Of a stretch of 54,990 bases of DNA, positions 43,493-52,233 are shown one piece after another (within the stretch, counting starts at the first letter, position 1; every line of letters begins with the position of its first letter). The notes below the pieces were generated by a model. The model ran no database searches. It was given only the letters and a program-made list of their open reading frames with translations, and was not told where the DNA came from. Origin of the DNA: CAZCAQ01 sp964540135 (GTDB taxonomy: Bacteria; Patescibacteriota; WWE3; UBA101185; UBA10185); NCBI GenBank assembly GCA_964540135.1, contig CAZILK010000007.1, forward strand, positions 1-54,990. The letters are read 5' to 3'. The translations under genes and the position numbers were made by a program.

Positions 43493-43837
43493 ATGAAAAT
43501 AGCACAATCAGATCCATTTATGTATGTACCAAAGGTTGAGGAAACAACCACTAAAGCCCTATTTGCCAAAACATTTAGCGAATGGGCAATTTATGGTATT
43601 AATCTTTTCACAATGATTGTTCTCAGCGTTAGTGTGATTAGCATTGTTATGGCTGGAATAAAGTACACAATGGCAAAAGGAGACGTCAAAGCAGCGCAAG
43701 GAGCACAACAAACACTGATATATTCGATTTTTGCGTTTGGCGGAACAATTGTAGCTTACACTCTTTTTAGAGTAATGGTTACAACACTGGGTGTTGAAGG
43801 AGATCAATTAATAATTTTAAAGTTTTTAGGTATTTAA
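43493..43837 (+). CDS. VirB2-like pilin 3
   Basis: 114 residues without an obvious cleavable signal peptide. Two transmembrane helices flank the loop AGIKYTMAKGDVKAAQGAQQTLIYSIFAFGGTIVAYTLF, matching the pattern of its neighbours. No Shine-Dalgarno or -10 box; the start lies immediately after a terminator, so expression would depend on read-through and seems low. Probably a minor subunit or membrane accessory. Confidence 0.75.
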   Translation: MKIAQSDPFMYVPKVEETTTKALFAKTFSEWAIYGINLFTMIVLSVSVISIVMAGIKYTMAKGDVKAAQGAQQTLIYSIFAFGGTIVAYTLFRVMVTTLGVEGDQLIILKFLGI

Positions 43838-43838
43838 C

Positions 43839-44312
43839 ATGCGTAATTATAAAATAGGACTTCAGGTAGCCATCTTTCTTGCCCTACTCACTCTCCCGAC
43901 CTATATGTCACACGCAGCCCCAACTGTAGGATCAATCTGCTCACAAACAGACAGTGCTGCATACATGAATAACCCACCAATAATAGCTTTGGTGTGCGTA
44001 CTTGTGAAAGTTTTCAACTACGGTATTGCAGCGGTAGGTGCTGTTTTCCTATTCATGCTAACTATGGGCATGTATAAATACGCAACTTCTTGGGGTGACC
44101 CAAAAGGCATCCAAGGGGCTAAAAACACCTTAACATATGCAGTCATTGGGCTATTTCTGGTACTGTTTGCAGTTACATTCTTTAGAATAGGCGGCAATCT
44201 CCTTGGGCTAAAAGGCGAATACGGCTCACTAACTGCAAACCTAAACCCTTTTAACCAATTGATGGGATCTGTATGTGACTTTCTTAAGGTAGCCGGTATA
44301 AGATGCGACTAA
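43839..44312 (+). CDS. VirB2-like pilin 4
   Basis: 157 residues. Signal peptide (about 9-26, ending SHAAP), two transmembrane helices with the loop MYKYATSWGDPKGIQGAKNTLTYAVIGLFLVLFAVTF, and a C-terminal extension with two cysteines (VCDFL, IRCD). The start is 1 nt after the previous stop, so it is translationally coupled to pilin 3. Ends 4 nt before a convergent gene. Confidence 0.78.
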   Translation: MRNYKIGLQVAIFLALLTLPTYMSHAAPTVGSICSQTDSAAYMNNPPIIALVCVLVKVFNYGIAAVGAVFLFMLTMGMYKYATSWGDPKGIQGAKNTLTYAVIGLFLVLFAVTFFRIGGNLLGLKGEYGSLTANLNPFNQLMGSVCDFLKVAGIRCD

Positions 44313-44316
44313 CTAA

Positions 44317-44826
44317 TTAGTAAACGTAAGTTGGTGCAGCATCAGGTGGAGTTACTAAATACTGACTATAAACAACAGGCTCTTTAAGTTTATTTCCATT
44401 TTGTGAAACAGCATTAATAGTTAGGAGTATTGCTTTATCATAAACCCATGCATCTTTTGGAAAGATTTGCAGAGTGTTTTTGGTTCCATCTTTAATTTTA
44501 AACCCAATACTGTGGTTTGGCGCGGTATTAATCTGAATTGTTTTTTCATCTAAAGGTTCTGAGAACGCAATTGTTATAACCATGAAAGTCTCAAAAGACT
44601 GTTTAGGGCCGGATTTTGGTACCACAGACAAGACACGTAATTCTTCTTTCTGAAAAATACCTGTTCCTTGGGGACTTGTAACAGTAAAGGGCGAGGAAAT
44701 AAAAGATTTGTTTATTGTATCAGTAAATAAAACACCTAAAAAAATGATGATTATAACAACACTAAGTAGAGTAGCCTGCGGATATTGCCTATAAATTTGT
44801 TTTATTCTCTCAATTAATTTTGTCAT
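44317..44826 (-). CDS. Membrane-anchored Ig-like protein
   Basis: 169 residues. One N-terminal transmembrane helix (about 17-33, TLLSVVIIIIFLGVLFT) and an extracytoplasmic beta-sandwich resembling bacterial Ig-like Big_5 domains (ITIAFSEPLDEKTIQIN; LQIFPKDAWVYDKAILLTINA). No catalytic motif. An upstream TTG at 44835 is less likely than the ATG at 44826, which has TACTAT 8 nt upstream. Encoded 21 nt after the large M23-like gene on the same strand, so probably made with it. Confidence 0.75.
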   Translation of the reverse strand: MTKLIERIKQIYRQYPQATLLSVVIIIIFLGVLFTDTINKSFISSPFTVTSPQGTGIFQKEELRVLSVVPKSGPKQSFETFMVITIAFSEPLDEKTIQINTAPNHSIGFKIKDGTKNTLQIFPKDAWVYDKAILLTINAVSQNGNKLKEPVVYSQYLVTPPDAAPTYVY

Positions 44827-44847
44827 ATGTTGCAATAGTAAAACCCT

Positions 44848-47800
44848 TTAACTTCCCGCGCAAATACCGGCAGTTTCCGGTGCAATTATATTATTATTAA
44901 TATCTTTAAGTTCCAAGTGTACGTGAGAGTTAGAACCCCAATCCCACACTGTTCCAATACTATCCCCAGGTTGTATCTGGTCTGCAGTTCTGACAATTGA
45001 GCCGAGGTGGATTACTCGAAGAGTATAAACAAGCTCATCACTTACACTAAATCCTGAAACATCGACCATAAAGCCATTTGATTGACCAAGTGATTGCCCA
45101 ACCTTCCAATAAGCAACCCCGCTCATTGCAGGTGCGCAAACGGTAGTCCCTGCCCCGCTAGCAGGAGCAATATCCCATGCCCTACCGTAAAAAGAAGTGG
45201 TAATTGGTTGGTCATGGCAGTAGTTTCGAATAGAATCACCTGCATTATCAAGACTTGATGTCGGCCCAAGAGAACCACCAAAAGCACCAGGGCCCCCGTT
45301 TGTTGGAATATTAATACCGCATCTTGAAATACTGGACGGGATATTGTTCCAATAGTTATTTGAACCATGTCCACCTGCTTCATTACCTGTATAAGAGGTG
45401 ATCTGACTTGAAACACTTCCTGCAAAGATACATTGATTGGTACAAGCACCTGGAGTGATTGTAAGTGGGGGAGCGGGACCAGGTGTTACACCAAACTCTA
45501 AGTTGTTGTAACTATAAGGCTCGATTGGGGAGATATTAGAAATGATTCCAGCAAGTAGTGCAAAGATTATAACTACAGGAATAAGGATAAGTAGGCTGGT
45601 GTAAGCTGTAAACTTCAGGGTAGCTGTTACAGTATCCTCGAACATCTGCCCGATTGTTTTAAAATCAAAGTGTAAGACAGCGCTTGAGAATTTGGTGAAG
45701 ATCTTTGTTATCTTAGCTGCAAACAGATAAGCTAACTTATCTATTAACCACGCAATTGGTGTAGCTAAACCTCCCGTACCGGCAACAATCGCACCCGTTA
45801 GAAACTTTGAAAAGATCTTGCGAACAAGCTTTTCCAAAAACATAAACATCTTGTTGTATGCGATTTCCCAGACCGCAGCCTGGACGGCAAATATTCTACC
45901 AACAGGGATGCCTCTAAATTTAAAGTTTAATATTTTATCGGTTACTGAGTTTAGGAAAGAGGTACTTTTTTCTAAAACTCCAACAAACGCTCTCCCAGCG
46001 TCTGGGTATGATTGACTAGCGTCTCGATCCTTAAACCAAGCCAGCAAGGATGTCGCAACATTGAGCTTGTCGGACTTAAAATTACCAGTCGCATCATATA
46101 AGCCTAAAACATCATTTACTTCTTTACTCTTTAACCAGTTTTGGAATTTGAAAAAAGCGTCCTTATAATTGACATCATAACTGCTACCAACAGGAGAAAA
46201 ACCTGGCAAAGTCCCGAATAATCGATCAAACTCAGCCCCGTCTTTGACATTTAGAAGCGTGAATAAAAAAGCCTGTCTTACATCAGTGATACTTGGATCT
46301 CTCTGCATAAGACCTGCAAGATGCGTCATCAGCTCAATTTGAAGTGGTAATCCCGTAGTCGAATCTACAACTTCAAATATCTTTTTAAAACTCTGAACAT
46401 TTTTGAAAACAAAGAGATTTAGTGTTGGCAGAGCTTGAAAATGTGATCCTCCTAAGACACCGCTTAACAGAAAACCACCTTTGAGTGAGATATCAAAACG
46501 ATTAGTAAATAAAAGGCTTGTTATTTTATTATTGCGGGAGGTAAGTTTATCTACAAACCAACTTCCTGGCCTGTAAAGTATGCTGATATTTTTTGGGTCT
46601 GCTTTATACAGATCGAAATTAACTGGGTCTATCTTTAAACCAAAATAGTGATTCCCTGTCATAAGGCTCACAGCCAGCGCCCGCGGCGTCCAGTTAGGAA
46701 GTCTTGCAAAAAATCTAATTTTGGCAATATTTGAAGTAAACCTACCTTCCATTAAGTATGCGTAAAGCTCCTGCGCAGATTGAAGCTTATAATCCCCCAA
46801 AGACTTATTTAACAACACCATGCTTTTATAAGAGAGGGACATATTATTTGTTGGGTCGCCTGCCAAAATTAGAGGCAGCAGAGACTCGGTTGTTGGAGTA
46901 CCCCTACCTGGAGATAAAAAAAGACGTCTATATGAGTCCAAAAACTGTGCATGGCTACCTTTAGATCCAACATCAGAACCCGAAAAGCCGTTCCCTGGGC
47001 TAGTGTTTATTTCTTTACCAAAAATTTTACGTACACCTGCTCCAGTAATCCCGTATGCCTTACCGCTGTTGAAATCGGTGAACCCAATCCTCATTTTATT
47101 TATTCCAGCGATATCTTTATTGTCTAGTGTATCTAGCCAAGCTGTTTTAAGCTCTGTTGTATCTCGAACAGCTCTCCCTGCTCTAATATCCACGAGAGCA
47201 TTTGCTGCATCTTTTGTATAAGCTCCAATCGGATCAGCAAAACCTGCTGCTTTGTACAATGTTTTGAGATTTTCCTCCACACCAAATACAGATCTATTGT
47301 ATGTTTCAAGGGCACGAGTTCTCTCAGCAGGCGATAGTCTTGTATCATTTGCGATTTTCTCTCTAACAAGAGCGATCTCACCCGCAGCTGTTACTACAAA
47401 ACCTGAGTATCCGCCTACTTTAATTTTTGCGACGTCATAGTCCTTTGTTGTTGCTGTTGCTTTATGCAGTCTCTTTGAGTTAGGAATGCCAGGAGCAGCA
47501 GCTAAAAGACCACTAACTGAGCCTGAAGCTAGGCCAAAAGACAAAGCTGTAAGGTCGCCAAAGCTATCTGCTAGTTCGGTATACCACCCAAAGCTTTCCA
47601 CAGTATAAAGTAGCCTAGCGGCTTCAGCTGGCGAAGTTGCCACCCTGTTTATTAAGGCGTCCTTTTGTGCTTGCGTTTTTTGGCTCCACTCATCCCATAT
47701 ACTTTGACCAACAGTCGTCTGTAAAGCTCTGAAGGTCTTTTCACGCTTGGATGAAACTTGTTTTTGCGAATCAAATTTTAAGTAAGCATCTTGAAGCGTT

Positions 47801-48507
47801 TTACCTGATGGAATGTAGGTCGTATATTTACCACCTGACGGCGATTTTTGTTTTAAAGCCCTGTAAACATTCTCATCAGTTAATCTAAGGCTAACATTTG
47901 GCAGACTCGCCATTCCGGTCCGAGACTCAAACTTTGAAACGAATCTGTCAGTAAAAGACTTACGCATGCCTGCTTCAAGTTTCGTGTCCGGTATCGGTAA
48001 GCCTGTTGTTTCATCGTATTGAACACCATTAAGCATCCTGGCTGTTGCACGATAGGCTGCCTTACGCCTTAGATCTTCAAAGTTAATTGTCGATTTGTAT
48101 ATCTCTTGTGCTTGTTTTTTAGCAGTACCTATAGGATCCCTGATCCACTCTAAAGGATTTATACGATAGCTAACATCAAATGCTCCAATGTACTCATTGT
48201 CATCATCAGTTAAATTTCTTCCAGCTTCTTCAGTATCTACAAATTCTCTGTCGCTAAAGCCTCCACCCAGTCTAAAAGCCGATTCCCATTGGCCCACCCA
48301 AATTTTTTTAGCATTGCTTCCAAGATCGTTGGCACCACCAGCCATTTGATCCAAATACGTATCTACTTCCCCAACTACATTTGTGAATTCGTAAGGAGGT
48401 ATCGGACTTATACCCCAGCCTTTACCACCTCCACGCATTTGTCTTCCTGCATACCACCCCTCTTGCTCATCTCCTGGTTTATATCCTGTAAAAATTGGGC
48501 TTACCAT
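44848..48507 (-). CDS. Very large membrane protein with degenerate M23 peptidase domain
   Basis: 1219 residues. The N-terminal ~880 residues are not recognised: polar, mixed, no signal peptide. A hydrophobic region follows (about 900-930, then a strong helix at about 968-993, LLILIPVVIIFALLAGIIS). The C-terminal ~130 residues align with LytM/M23 metallopeptidases: ITTSFYGRAWDIAPASGAGT, VIHLGS and SHVHLEL. The Asp, the catalytic-type His and the HxH are kept, but the first zinc ligand of HxxxD is replaced by Gly, so catalysis is doubtful. TAGAAT is 6 nt before the ATG. Placed antisense within the T4SS genes; probably an envelope-spanning part of that machine. Confidence 0.8.
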   Translation of the reverse strand: MVSPIFTGYKPGDEQEGWYAGRQMRGGGKGWGISPIPPYEFTNVVGEVDTYLDQMAGGANDLGSNAKKIWVGQWESAFRLGGGFSDREFVDTEEAGRNLTDDDNEYIGAFDVSYRINPLEWIRDPIGTAKKQAQEIYKSTINFEDLRRKAAYRATARMLNGVQYDETTGLPIPDTKLEAGMRKSFTDRFVSKFESRTGMASLPNVSLRLTDENVYRALKQKSPSGGKYTTYIPSGKTLQDAYLKFDSQKQVSSKREKTFRALQTTVGQSIWDEWSQKTQAQKDALINRVATSPAEAARLLYTVESFGWYTELADSFGDLTALSFGLASGSVSGLLAAAPGIPNSKRLHKATATTKDYDVAKIKVGGYSGFVVTAAGEIALVREKIANDTRLSPAERTRALETYNRSVFGVEENLKTLYKAAGFADPIGAYTKDAANALVDIRAGRAVRDTTELKTAWLDTLDNKDIAGINKMRIGFTDFNSGKAYGITGAGVRKIFGKEINTSPGNGFSGSDVGSKGSHAQFLDSYRRLFLSPGRGTPTTESLLPLILAGDPTNNMSLSYKSMVLLNKSLGDYKLQSAQELYAYLMEGRFTSNIAKIRFFARLPNWTPRALAVSLMTGNHYFGLKIDPVNFDLYKADPKNISILYRPGSWFVDKLTSRNNKITSLLFTNRFDISLKGGFLLSGVLGGSHFQALPTLNLFVFKNVQSFKKIFEVVDSTTGLPLQIELMTHLAGLMQRDPSITDVRQAFLFTLLNVKDGAEFDRLFGTLPGFSPVGSSYDVNYKDAFFKFQNWLKSKEVNDVLGLYDATGNFKSDKLNVATSLLAWFKDRDASQSYPDAGRAFVGVLEKSTSFLNSVTDKILNFKFRGIPVGRIFAVQAAVWEIAYNKMFMFLEKLVRKIFSKFLTGAIVAGTGGLATPIAWLIDKLAYLFAAKITKIFTKFSSAVLHFDFKTIGQMFEDTVTATLKFTAYTSLLILIPVVIIFALLAGIISNISPIEPYSYNNLEFGVTPGPAPPLTITPGACTNQCIFAGSVSSQITSYTGNEAGGHGSNNYWNNIPSSISRCGINIPTNGGPGAFGGSLGPTSSLDNAGDSIRNYCHDQPITTSFYGRAWDIAPASGAGTTVCAPAMSGVAYWKVGQSLGQSNGFMVDVSGFSVSDELVYTLRVIHLGSIVRTADQIQPGDSIGTVWDWGSNSHVHLELKDINNNIIAPETAGICAGS

Positions 48508-48513
48508 AGAACT

Positions 48514-48519
48514 ATTCTA
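48514..48519 (-). promoter_or_regulatory. Leaderless-type -10 box of the 1219-aa protein
   Basis: TAGAAT on the minus strand, 6 nt before the ATG at 48507. It is 9 bp from the opposing plus-strand -10 at 48529-48534. Confidence 0.55.
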
Positions 48520-48526
48520 TATTTTT

Positions 48527-48534
48527 GCTACAAT
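48527..48534 (+). promoter_or_regulatory. Extended -10 of the VirB6-like gene
   Basis: TACAAT with an upstream TGC (extended -10), 27 nt before the ATG at 48562. Here the predicted leader is about 20 nt, but no Shine-Dalgarno is visible in it. Confidence 0.45.
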
Positions 48535-48561
48535 TGTTGAAACAGTTAGTTTTCGACAAAC

Positions 48562-49938
48562 ATGACTAAAGCAATTAAATTTAAGAACATTTTTGTAATA
48601 ATCCTTGCTTTAAGCTTTTTTTCAACAACAACATATTTTATTAACAAGGGAATTGCACAAACTCCCCCACCTCCAACAGTTATCGAAAATGTAGCCTATA
48701 AAGGTGTCGATTCAGCATATACTCAGATCGACATAACAAAAACCTCAACTGCTTTTTCCACCTCAATGATTTTGGAACCTGCATCATTTGTAACAACCGG
48801 TGGATCTAGTACCGATTCCATGCAAAAAGCAGGCGAATGTATAACTGCAGCGCAAGCAACCGGCAGTTTTGACGACTGCACTTTAGGACAGGGAGCCTAT
48901 GCACCAAACAATAGCTTGATGGGGGCTGCTACAACCCTTGCTAAAATCACAACTCCTGATGCCATTCCACTTAACCTTGCTTTATATTTCAGAGAACAAG
49001 TAAAAAATGTACCGGTTGTTGGCGCTAAAGTTTATGCACAAGGCGAAGGCAGATATAACAATCTTTTTGGAGCAAACTTTGCATTTCTTTTATGGAAAGC
49101 TTTTAGAAACATGGCTTATGGTCTGATGTCAGTTTTTCTAATCATTATTGGCATCTTTATCATGGTTCGAAAAAAATCAGATCCAAAAACTGTTTTAACT
49201 CTTCAAGCAGCACTGCCTAAAATTGTCATCTCGCTTGTACTTATAACATTTAGCTTTGCAATAGGTGCTACGATGACAAACTTCATGTTCCCACTTAGAA
49301 AAATATCAGATAATGTTTTTACTTCTGTGACAAGGGATGTTTTTGATGAACAATTCGGAGCTGGGGCTAATACAGGCGGAACACTAAGCATGGTCGGCGG
49401 TATTGTTGCAGCTCTTTCGGTTGGAGCTATTATCGGCGGCTTATCGGGCGGTCCTGTAGGTGTCTTGGGCGGTGTAATAGCTGTTGGAGTAATTGGCGTT
49501 GTGCTAGCGTCTCTTATCGCGCTAGCTCTTTTGATTGTTACAATAATGGTCTATATAAAAACACTTGTCATATACGTTAAAATGCTTGGCGATACTATTA
49601 TGTCGCCTCTTGTTTTTGCGTGGGGAGCAATACCTGGTAATGATGCAGCAATAATAAACTGGTTTAAAAAAATGGCAGCTAAGCTAATCTCAGTAACTGC
49701 TATGTATTTTTTACTTAAGCTCTCGTTCTTTTTACCTCAGTACATGCTAATGTCAGGCCTTTTTGGTGATAACATAACTGCCTTTTCAGGAGGAGTTGTT
49801 GCAGAGATATTTAAAGGCCCTTTGCAAGCGCTGCTTCTTTTAATGATAACCCCATTTGCATCGATAATGCTTTGTGTTCAAGCACTTAGCGTGCCAAAAA
49901 AAGTGGACGGCTGGATCGTAGGACCACCAAAGAGATAA
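48562..49938 (+). CDS. VirB6/TrbL-like polytopic membrane protein
   Basis: 458 residues. N-terminal signal-like helix (about 10-28), a polar extracytoplasmic segment to about 170, then about six to seven transmembrane helices: AYGLMSVFLIIIGIFIMV, ALPKIVISLVLITFSFAIGA, a glycine-rich pair (GGIVAALSVGAIIGGLSGGPVGVLGG; GVIGVVLASLIALALLIVTIMVYIK) and further ones to the end. This layout matches the VirB6-like channel proteins beside VirB4 in CPR genomes. It would form the inner-membrane part of the translocation or pilus-assembly platform. Confidence 0.8.
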   Translation: MTKAIKFKNIFVIILALSFFSTTTYFINKGIAQTPPPPTVIENVAYKGVDSAYTQIDITKTSTAFSTSMILEPASFVTTGGSSTDSMQKAGECITAAQATGSFDDCTLGQGAYAPNNSLMGAATTLAKITTPDAIPLNLALYFREQVKNVPVVGAKVYAQGEGRYNNLFGANFAFLLWKAFRNMAYGLMSVFLIIIGIFIMVRKKSDPKTVLTLQAALPKIVISLVLITFSFAIGATMTNFMFPLRKISDNVFTSVTRDVFDEQFGAGANTGGTLSMVGGIVAALSVGAIIGGLSGGPVGVLGGVIAVGVIGVVLASLIALALLIVTIMVYIKTLVIYVKMLGDTIMSPLVFAWGAIPGNDAAIINWFKKMAAKLISVTAMYFLLKLSFFLPQYMLMSGLFGDNITAFSGGVVAEIFKGPLQALLLLMITPFASIMLCVQALSVPKKVDGWIVGPPKR

Positions 49939-49979
49939 CGCCTTTCTAAAAAACCCTACTAAAAATCTGCGTAACTAAC

Positions 49980-49985
49980 TATAAT
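49980..49985 (+). promoter_or_regulatory. -10 box upstream of the PrgI-fusion gene
   Basis: Perfect TATAAT, 11 nt before the ATG at 49997, predicting a leader of about 4-5 nt. AAAGG in between is too close to the predicted transcript start to be a normal ribosome binding site. Confidence 0.5.
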
Positions 49986-49996
49986 AAAGGTACAAA

Positions 49997-52231
49997 ATGC
50001 CCTTAGACGAAAAGCAACTAACAAATAGACAGCACGCTGTTCCACAAAACATCATGGAGGTCGAGTTTAAAATAATCGGCGAAATGACTCTTAGGCAGTT
50101 TATCTATCTTGCAATCTTTGGGGCTATGGCTTATGGCTGCGCCATGATCATAGGAAACTTCTTAAAATGGCCTTTTGTACTCTTTTTCTCGCTCGTAGGT
50201 ATTGCTTTTGCATTCGTGCCTATTAGCGATAGGGGACTGGATGAATGGTTAGCAAGCTTCCTAAGAGCAATTTATAACCCCACCCAAAAGGTATGGCGCA
50301 AAACTCCAGAAATACCAAAAGCTTTCACATTCGAAAATTTAGCATTTGTTCGAAACGAACTTATAACACTTGCTCCAACAACAACCAGAAGAAAGCTTGA
50401 AAGTTACCTAGACTCGTATAACGAAACCGAAGAGAAAAAAGAAGACTTTGAGATAAAAGAAGAAGAATTTATTAAAAAGGTACGTGAAACCTACGCTTAC
50501 TACCAACAAGAAGAGCAACTTCAAGGCTATTCTGTTCAAGCAGCTAAAGCACCTCTTGTGAGTACAGTTGAAACCGAACCCCTGCCTTCGGAATATCCAA
50601 AGCCAGTTCCGATTAAAAAACCGGAAAATGTTGAAATTGTAACTAAAAAGCAAGACACCGGTACTCCAGAGGCAGAAACTACAGTTGTAGAAACTCCGTC
50701 TCTTTCATTTGATATAAAAGCGTTATTTGATCAAATGCAAAAAGGCGGCTCTGAGGTAAAAGTAACTGCGTCTGAGCCACCTGTTACACAAAATGCCCCG
50801 GTACAGACTGTTTTCCAACAAGCTCCGCCTGAAATTAAACTACAGGAAGAAAAACCTAAGAAGGTTATAAAACCACCTGTGGAAGTTAAAGCAAAAGAAG
50901 AAGTGCTATCACCGGTGATGCAAAGGTTATTAACTCAAATTGACAAGACTAAAGCGGAACAACTGCAAAGCGATATAGATACAAAACCTATAAATGATGT
51001 AAATCCTCAAATAGATATAGAAATTCCGCTCCAAAAAAACCCATTTGCAGACTTCACGCCTAAACAACAAGCAGCTTTTCAAATACCTCAACAAACACCA
51101 CCTGCACCAGTACTAAAACAGCAACCATCCTTTAATGCAGGATTGGCACAGGAAGAGCCAGTTTCAACAATTCAGAAACAAACCTACCCTGGTATAAATC
51201 TGATGCGAGAATTTAATCTTGTTAGAGAGAACTCACCTATTATGCCATCTATCACACCTGACAGAGTAGCAGGCAGGAGATTTACACCTCTTGCTCTGAA
51301 TAACGAGGGTGTAATTGTACTGCCAATAAGAGGAGAAAAGGTTTTAAAAGTTGAGGATCCAAACGAAGAGGAAGTAGAAAGACAGCTTGAAGAAAAAACA
51401 AACCAACTCCAACAACTCCTTGAGCAAATTAGAAAAGACTCTGGTGTTATTTCAGCAACAACGGCAAAAGTAGTAGAGCCAAAAGCACAACAAAAAACAC
51501 AACCAATACTTCCAGCAGCAGAACAAGTAAAAACAGAAGAGAGCATTAAGAAGATGCAGAGTGAGAATCAACAGCTTATGGAAGAGATTGCAAAGTTAAG
51601 AGTAGAGATGGCTAAAGCATCTCAAGTAAAGGGAAGTTTTGAGCAGCAAGAACAGATTATTAACAGTGCAAAGATAGAACAAGAAGTACTAATAAATCAA
51701 ATTAACCAACTTCAACAAAAGTTAGAACTGCAAATAAAACATCAGAAAGAAGACGAACACCTAAGAGAAGAGAAGAGAATAGAGGAAGAAAGAAAACAAG
51801 CTGAAAATTTACGGCTTATGATAAAAATGCAGGAAAGTAAAAAAGCACCAACCCCAGGACAAGCCTTTCCGCAGGTCCAAAGTATAAAAGTTCAACCAGC
51901 AGGTCCTAAAAAAGAAGAGCCTGCGATAGAACCTAAGTTTGTAAGCACTCAAAACACCATTACAACACCCAACGTAATATCAGGTATAGTTAAAAGCGCA
52001 GATGGAAAAGTAATTGATGGAGTACTCGCCATTATAAAAAGAGAAAACGGTGATCCCGTCCGCGCACTAAAAACAAATAAACTTGGTATTTTTACAATCA
52101 CAACGCCACTTAGTAACGGAGCTTATTTAATTGAAATAGATAAATCAGGCCAAACAGGATTGAAATTCGCTATAATAAATGTAAAGCTTGATGGAAGTAT
52201 TATTCCTCCAATAGAAATTGTTGGTAAATAA
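49997..52231 (+). CDS. PrgI-family protein with long coiled-coil and carboxypeptidase-regulatory-like extension
   Basis: 744 residues, against about 100 for usual PrgI proteins. PrgI domain at about 10-110: PQNIMEVEFKIIGEMTLRQFIYL, two transmembrane helices, then DRGLDEWLASFLRAIYNPTQ. Residues about 130-480 are low-complexity, Pro/Gln/Glu-rich; about 480-640 is a coiled coil (EEEVERQLEEKTNQLQQLLEQ); the last ~85 form a beta-sandwich like carboxypeptidase regulatory domains (ISGIVKSADGKVIDGVLAII). PrgI is the VirB3 counterpart that partners VirB4. The added stalk suggests a scaffold. Gap of 2 nt to the next gene. Confidence 0.85.
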   Translation: MPLDEKQLTNRQHAVPQNIMEVEFKIIGEMTLRQFIYLAIFGAMAYGCAMIIGNFLKWPFVLFFSLVGIAFAFVPISDRGLDEWLASFLRAIYNPTQKVWRKTPEIPKAFTFENLAFVRNELITLAPTTTRRKLESYLDSYNETEEKKEDFEIKEEEFIKKVRETYAYYQQEEQLQGYSVQAAKAPLVSTVETEPLPSEYPKPVPIKKPENVEIVTKKQDTGTPEAETTVVETPSLSFDIKALFDQMQKGGSEVKVTASEPPVTQNAPVQTVFQQAPPEIKLQEEKPKKVIKPPVEVKAKEEVLSPVMQRLLTQIDKTKAEQLQSDIDTKPINDVNPQIDIEIPLQKNPFADFTPKQQAAFQIPQQTPPAPVLKQQPSFNAGLAQEEPVSTIQKQTYPGINLMREFNLVRENSPIMPSITPDRVAGRRFTPLALNNEGVIVLPIRGEKVLKVEDPNEEEVERQLEEKTNQLQQLLEQIRKDSGVISATTAKVVEPKAQQKTQPILPAAEQVKTEESIKKMQSENQQLMEEIAKLRVEMAKASQVKGSFEQQEQIINSAKIEQEVLINQINQLQQKLELQIKHQKEDEHLREEKRIEEERKQAENLRLMIKMQESKKAPTPGQAFPQVQSIKVQPAGPKKEEPAIEPKFVSTQNTITTPNVISGIVKSADGKVIDGVLAIIKRENGDPVRALKTNKLGIFTITTPLSNGAYLIEIDKSGQTGLKFAIINVKLDGSIIPPIEIVGK

Positions 52232-52233
52232 CT

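Noticed and set aside
45123..45449. Minus-strand frame inside the M23-like domain region
   Set aside because: Out-of-frame shadow of the 1219-residue gene, whose own frame carries the conserved HxH and Asp motifs.
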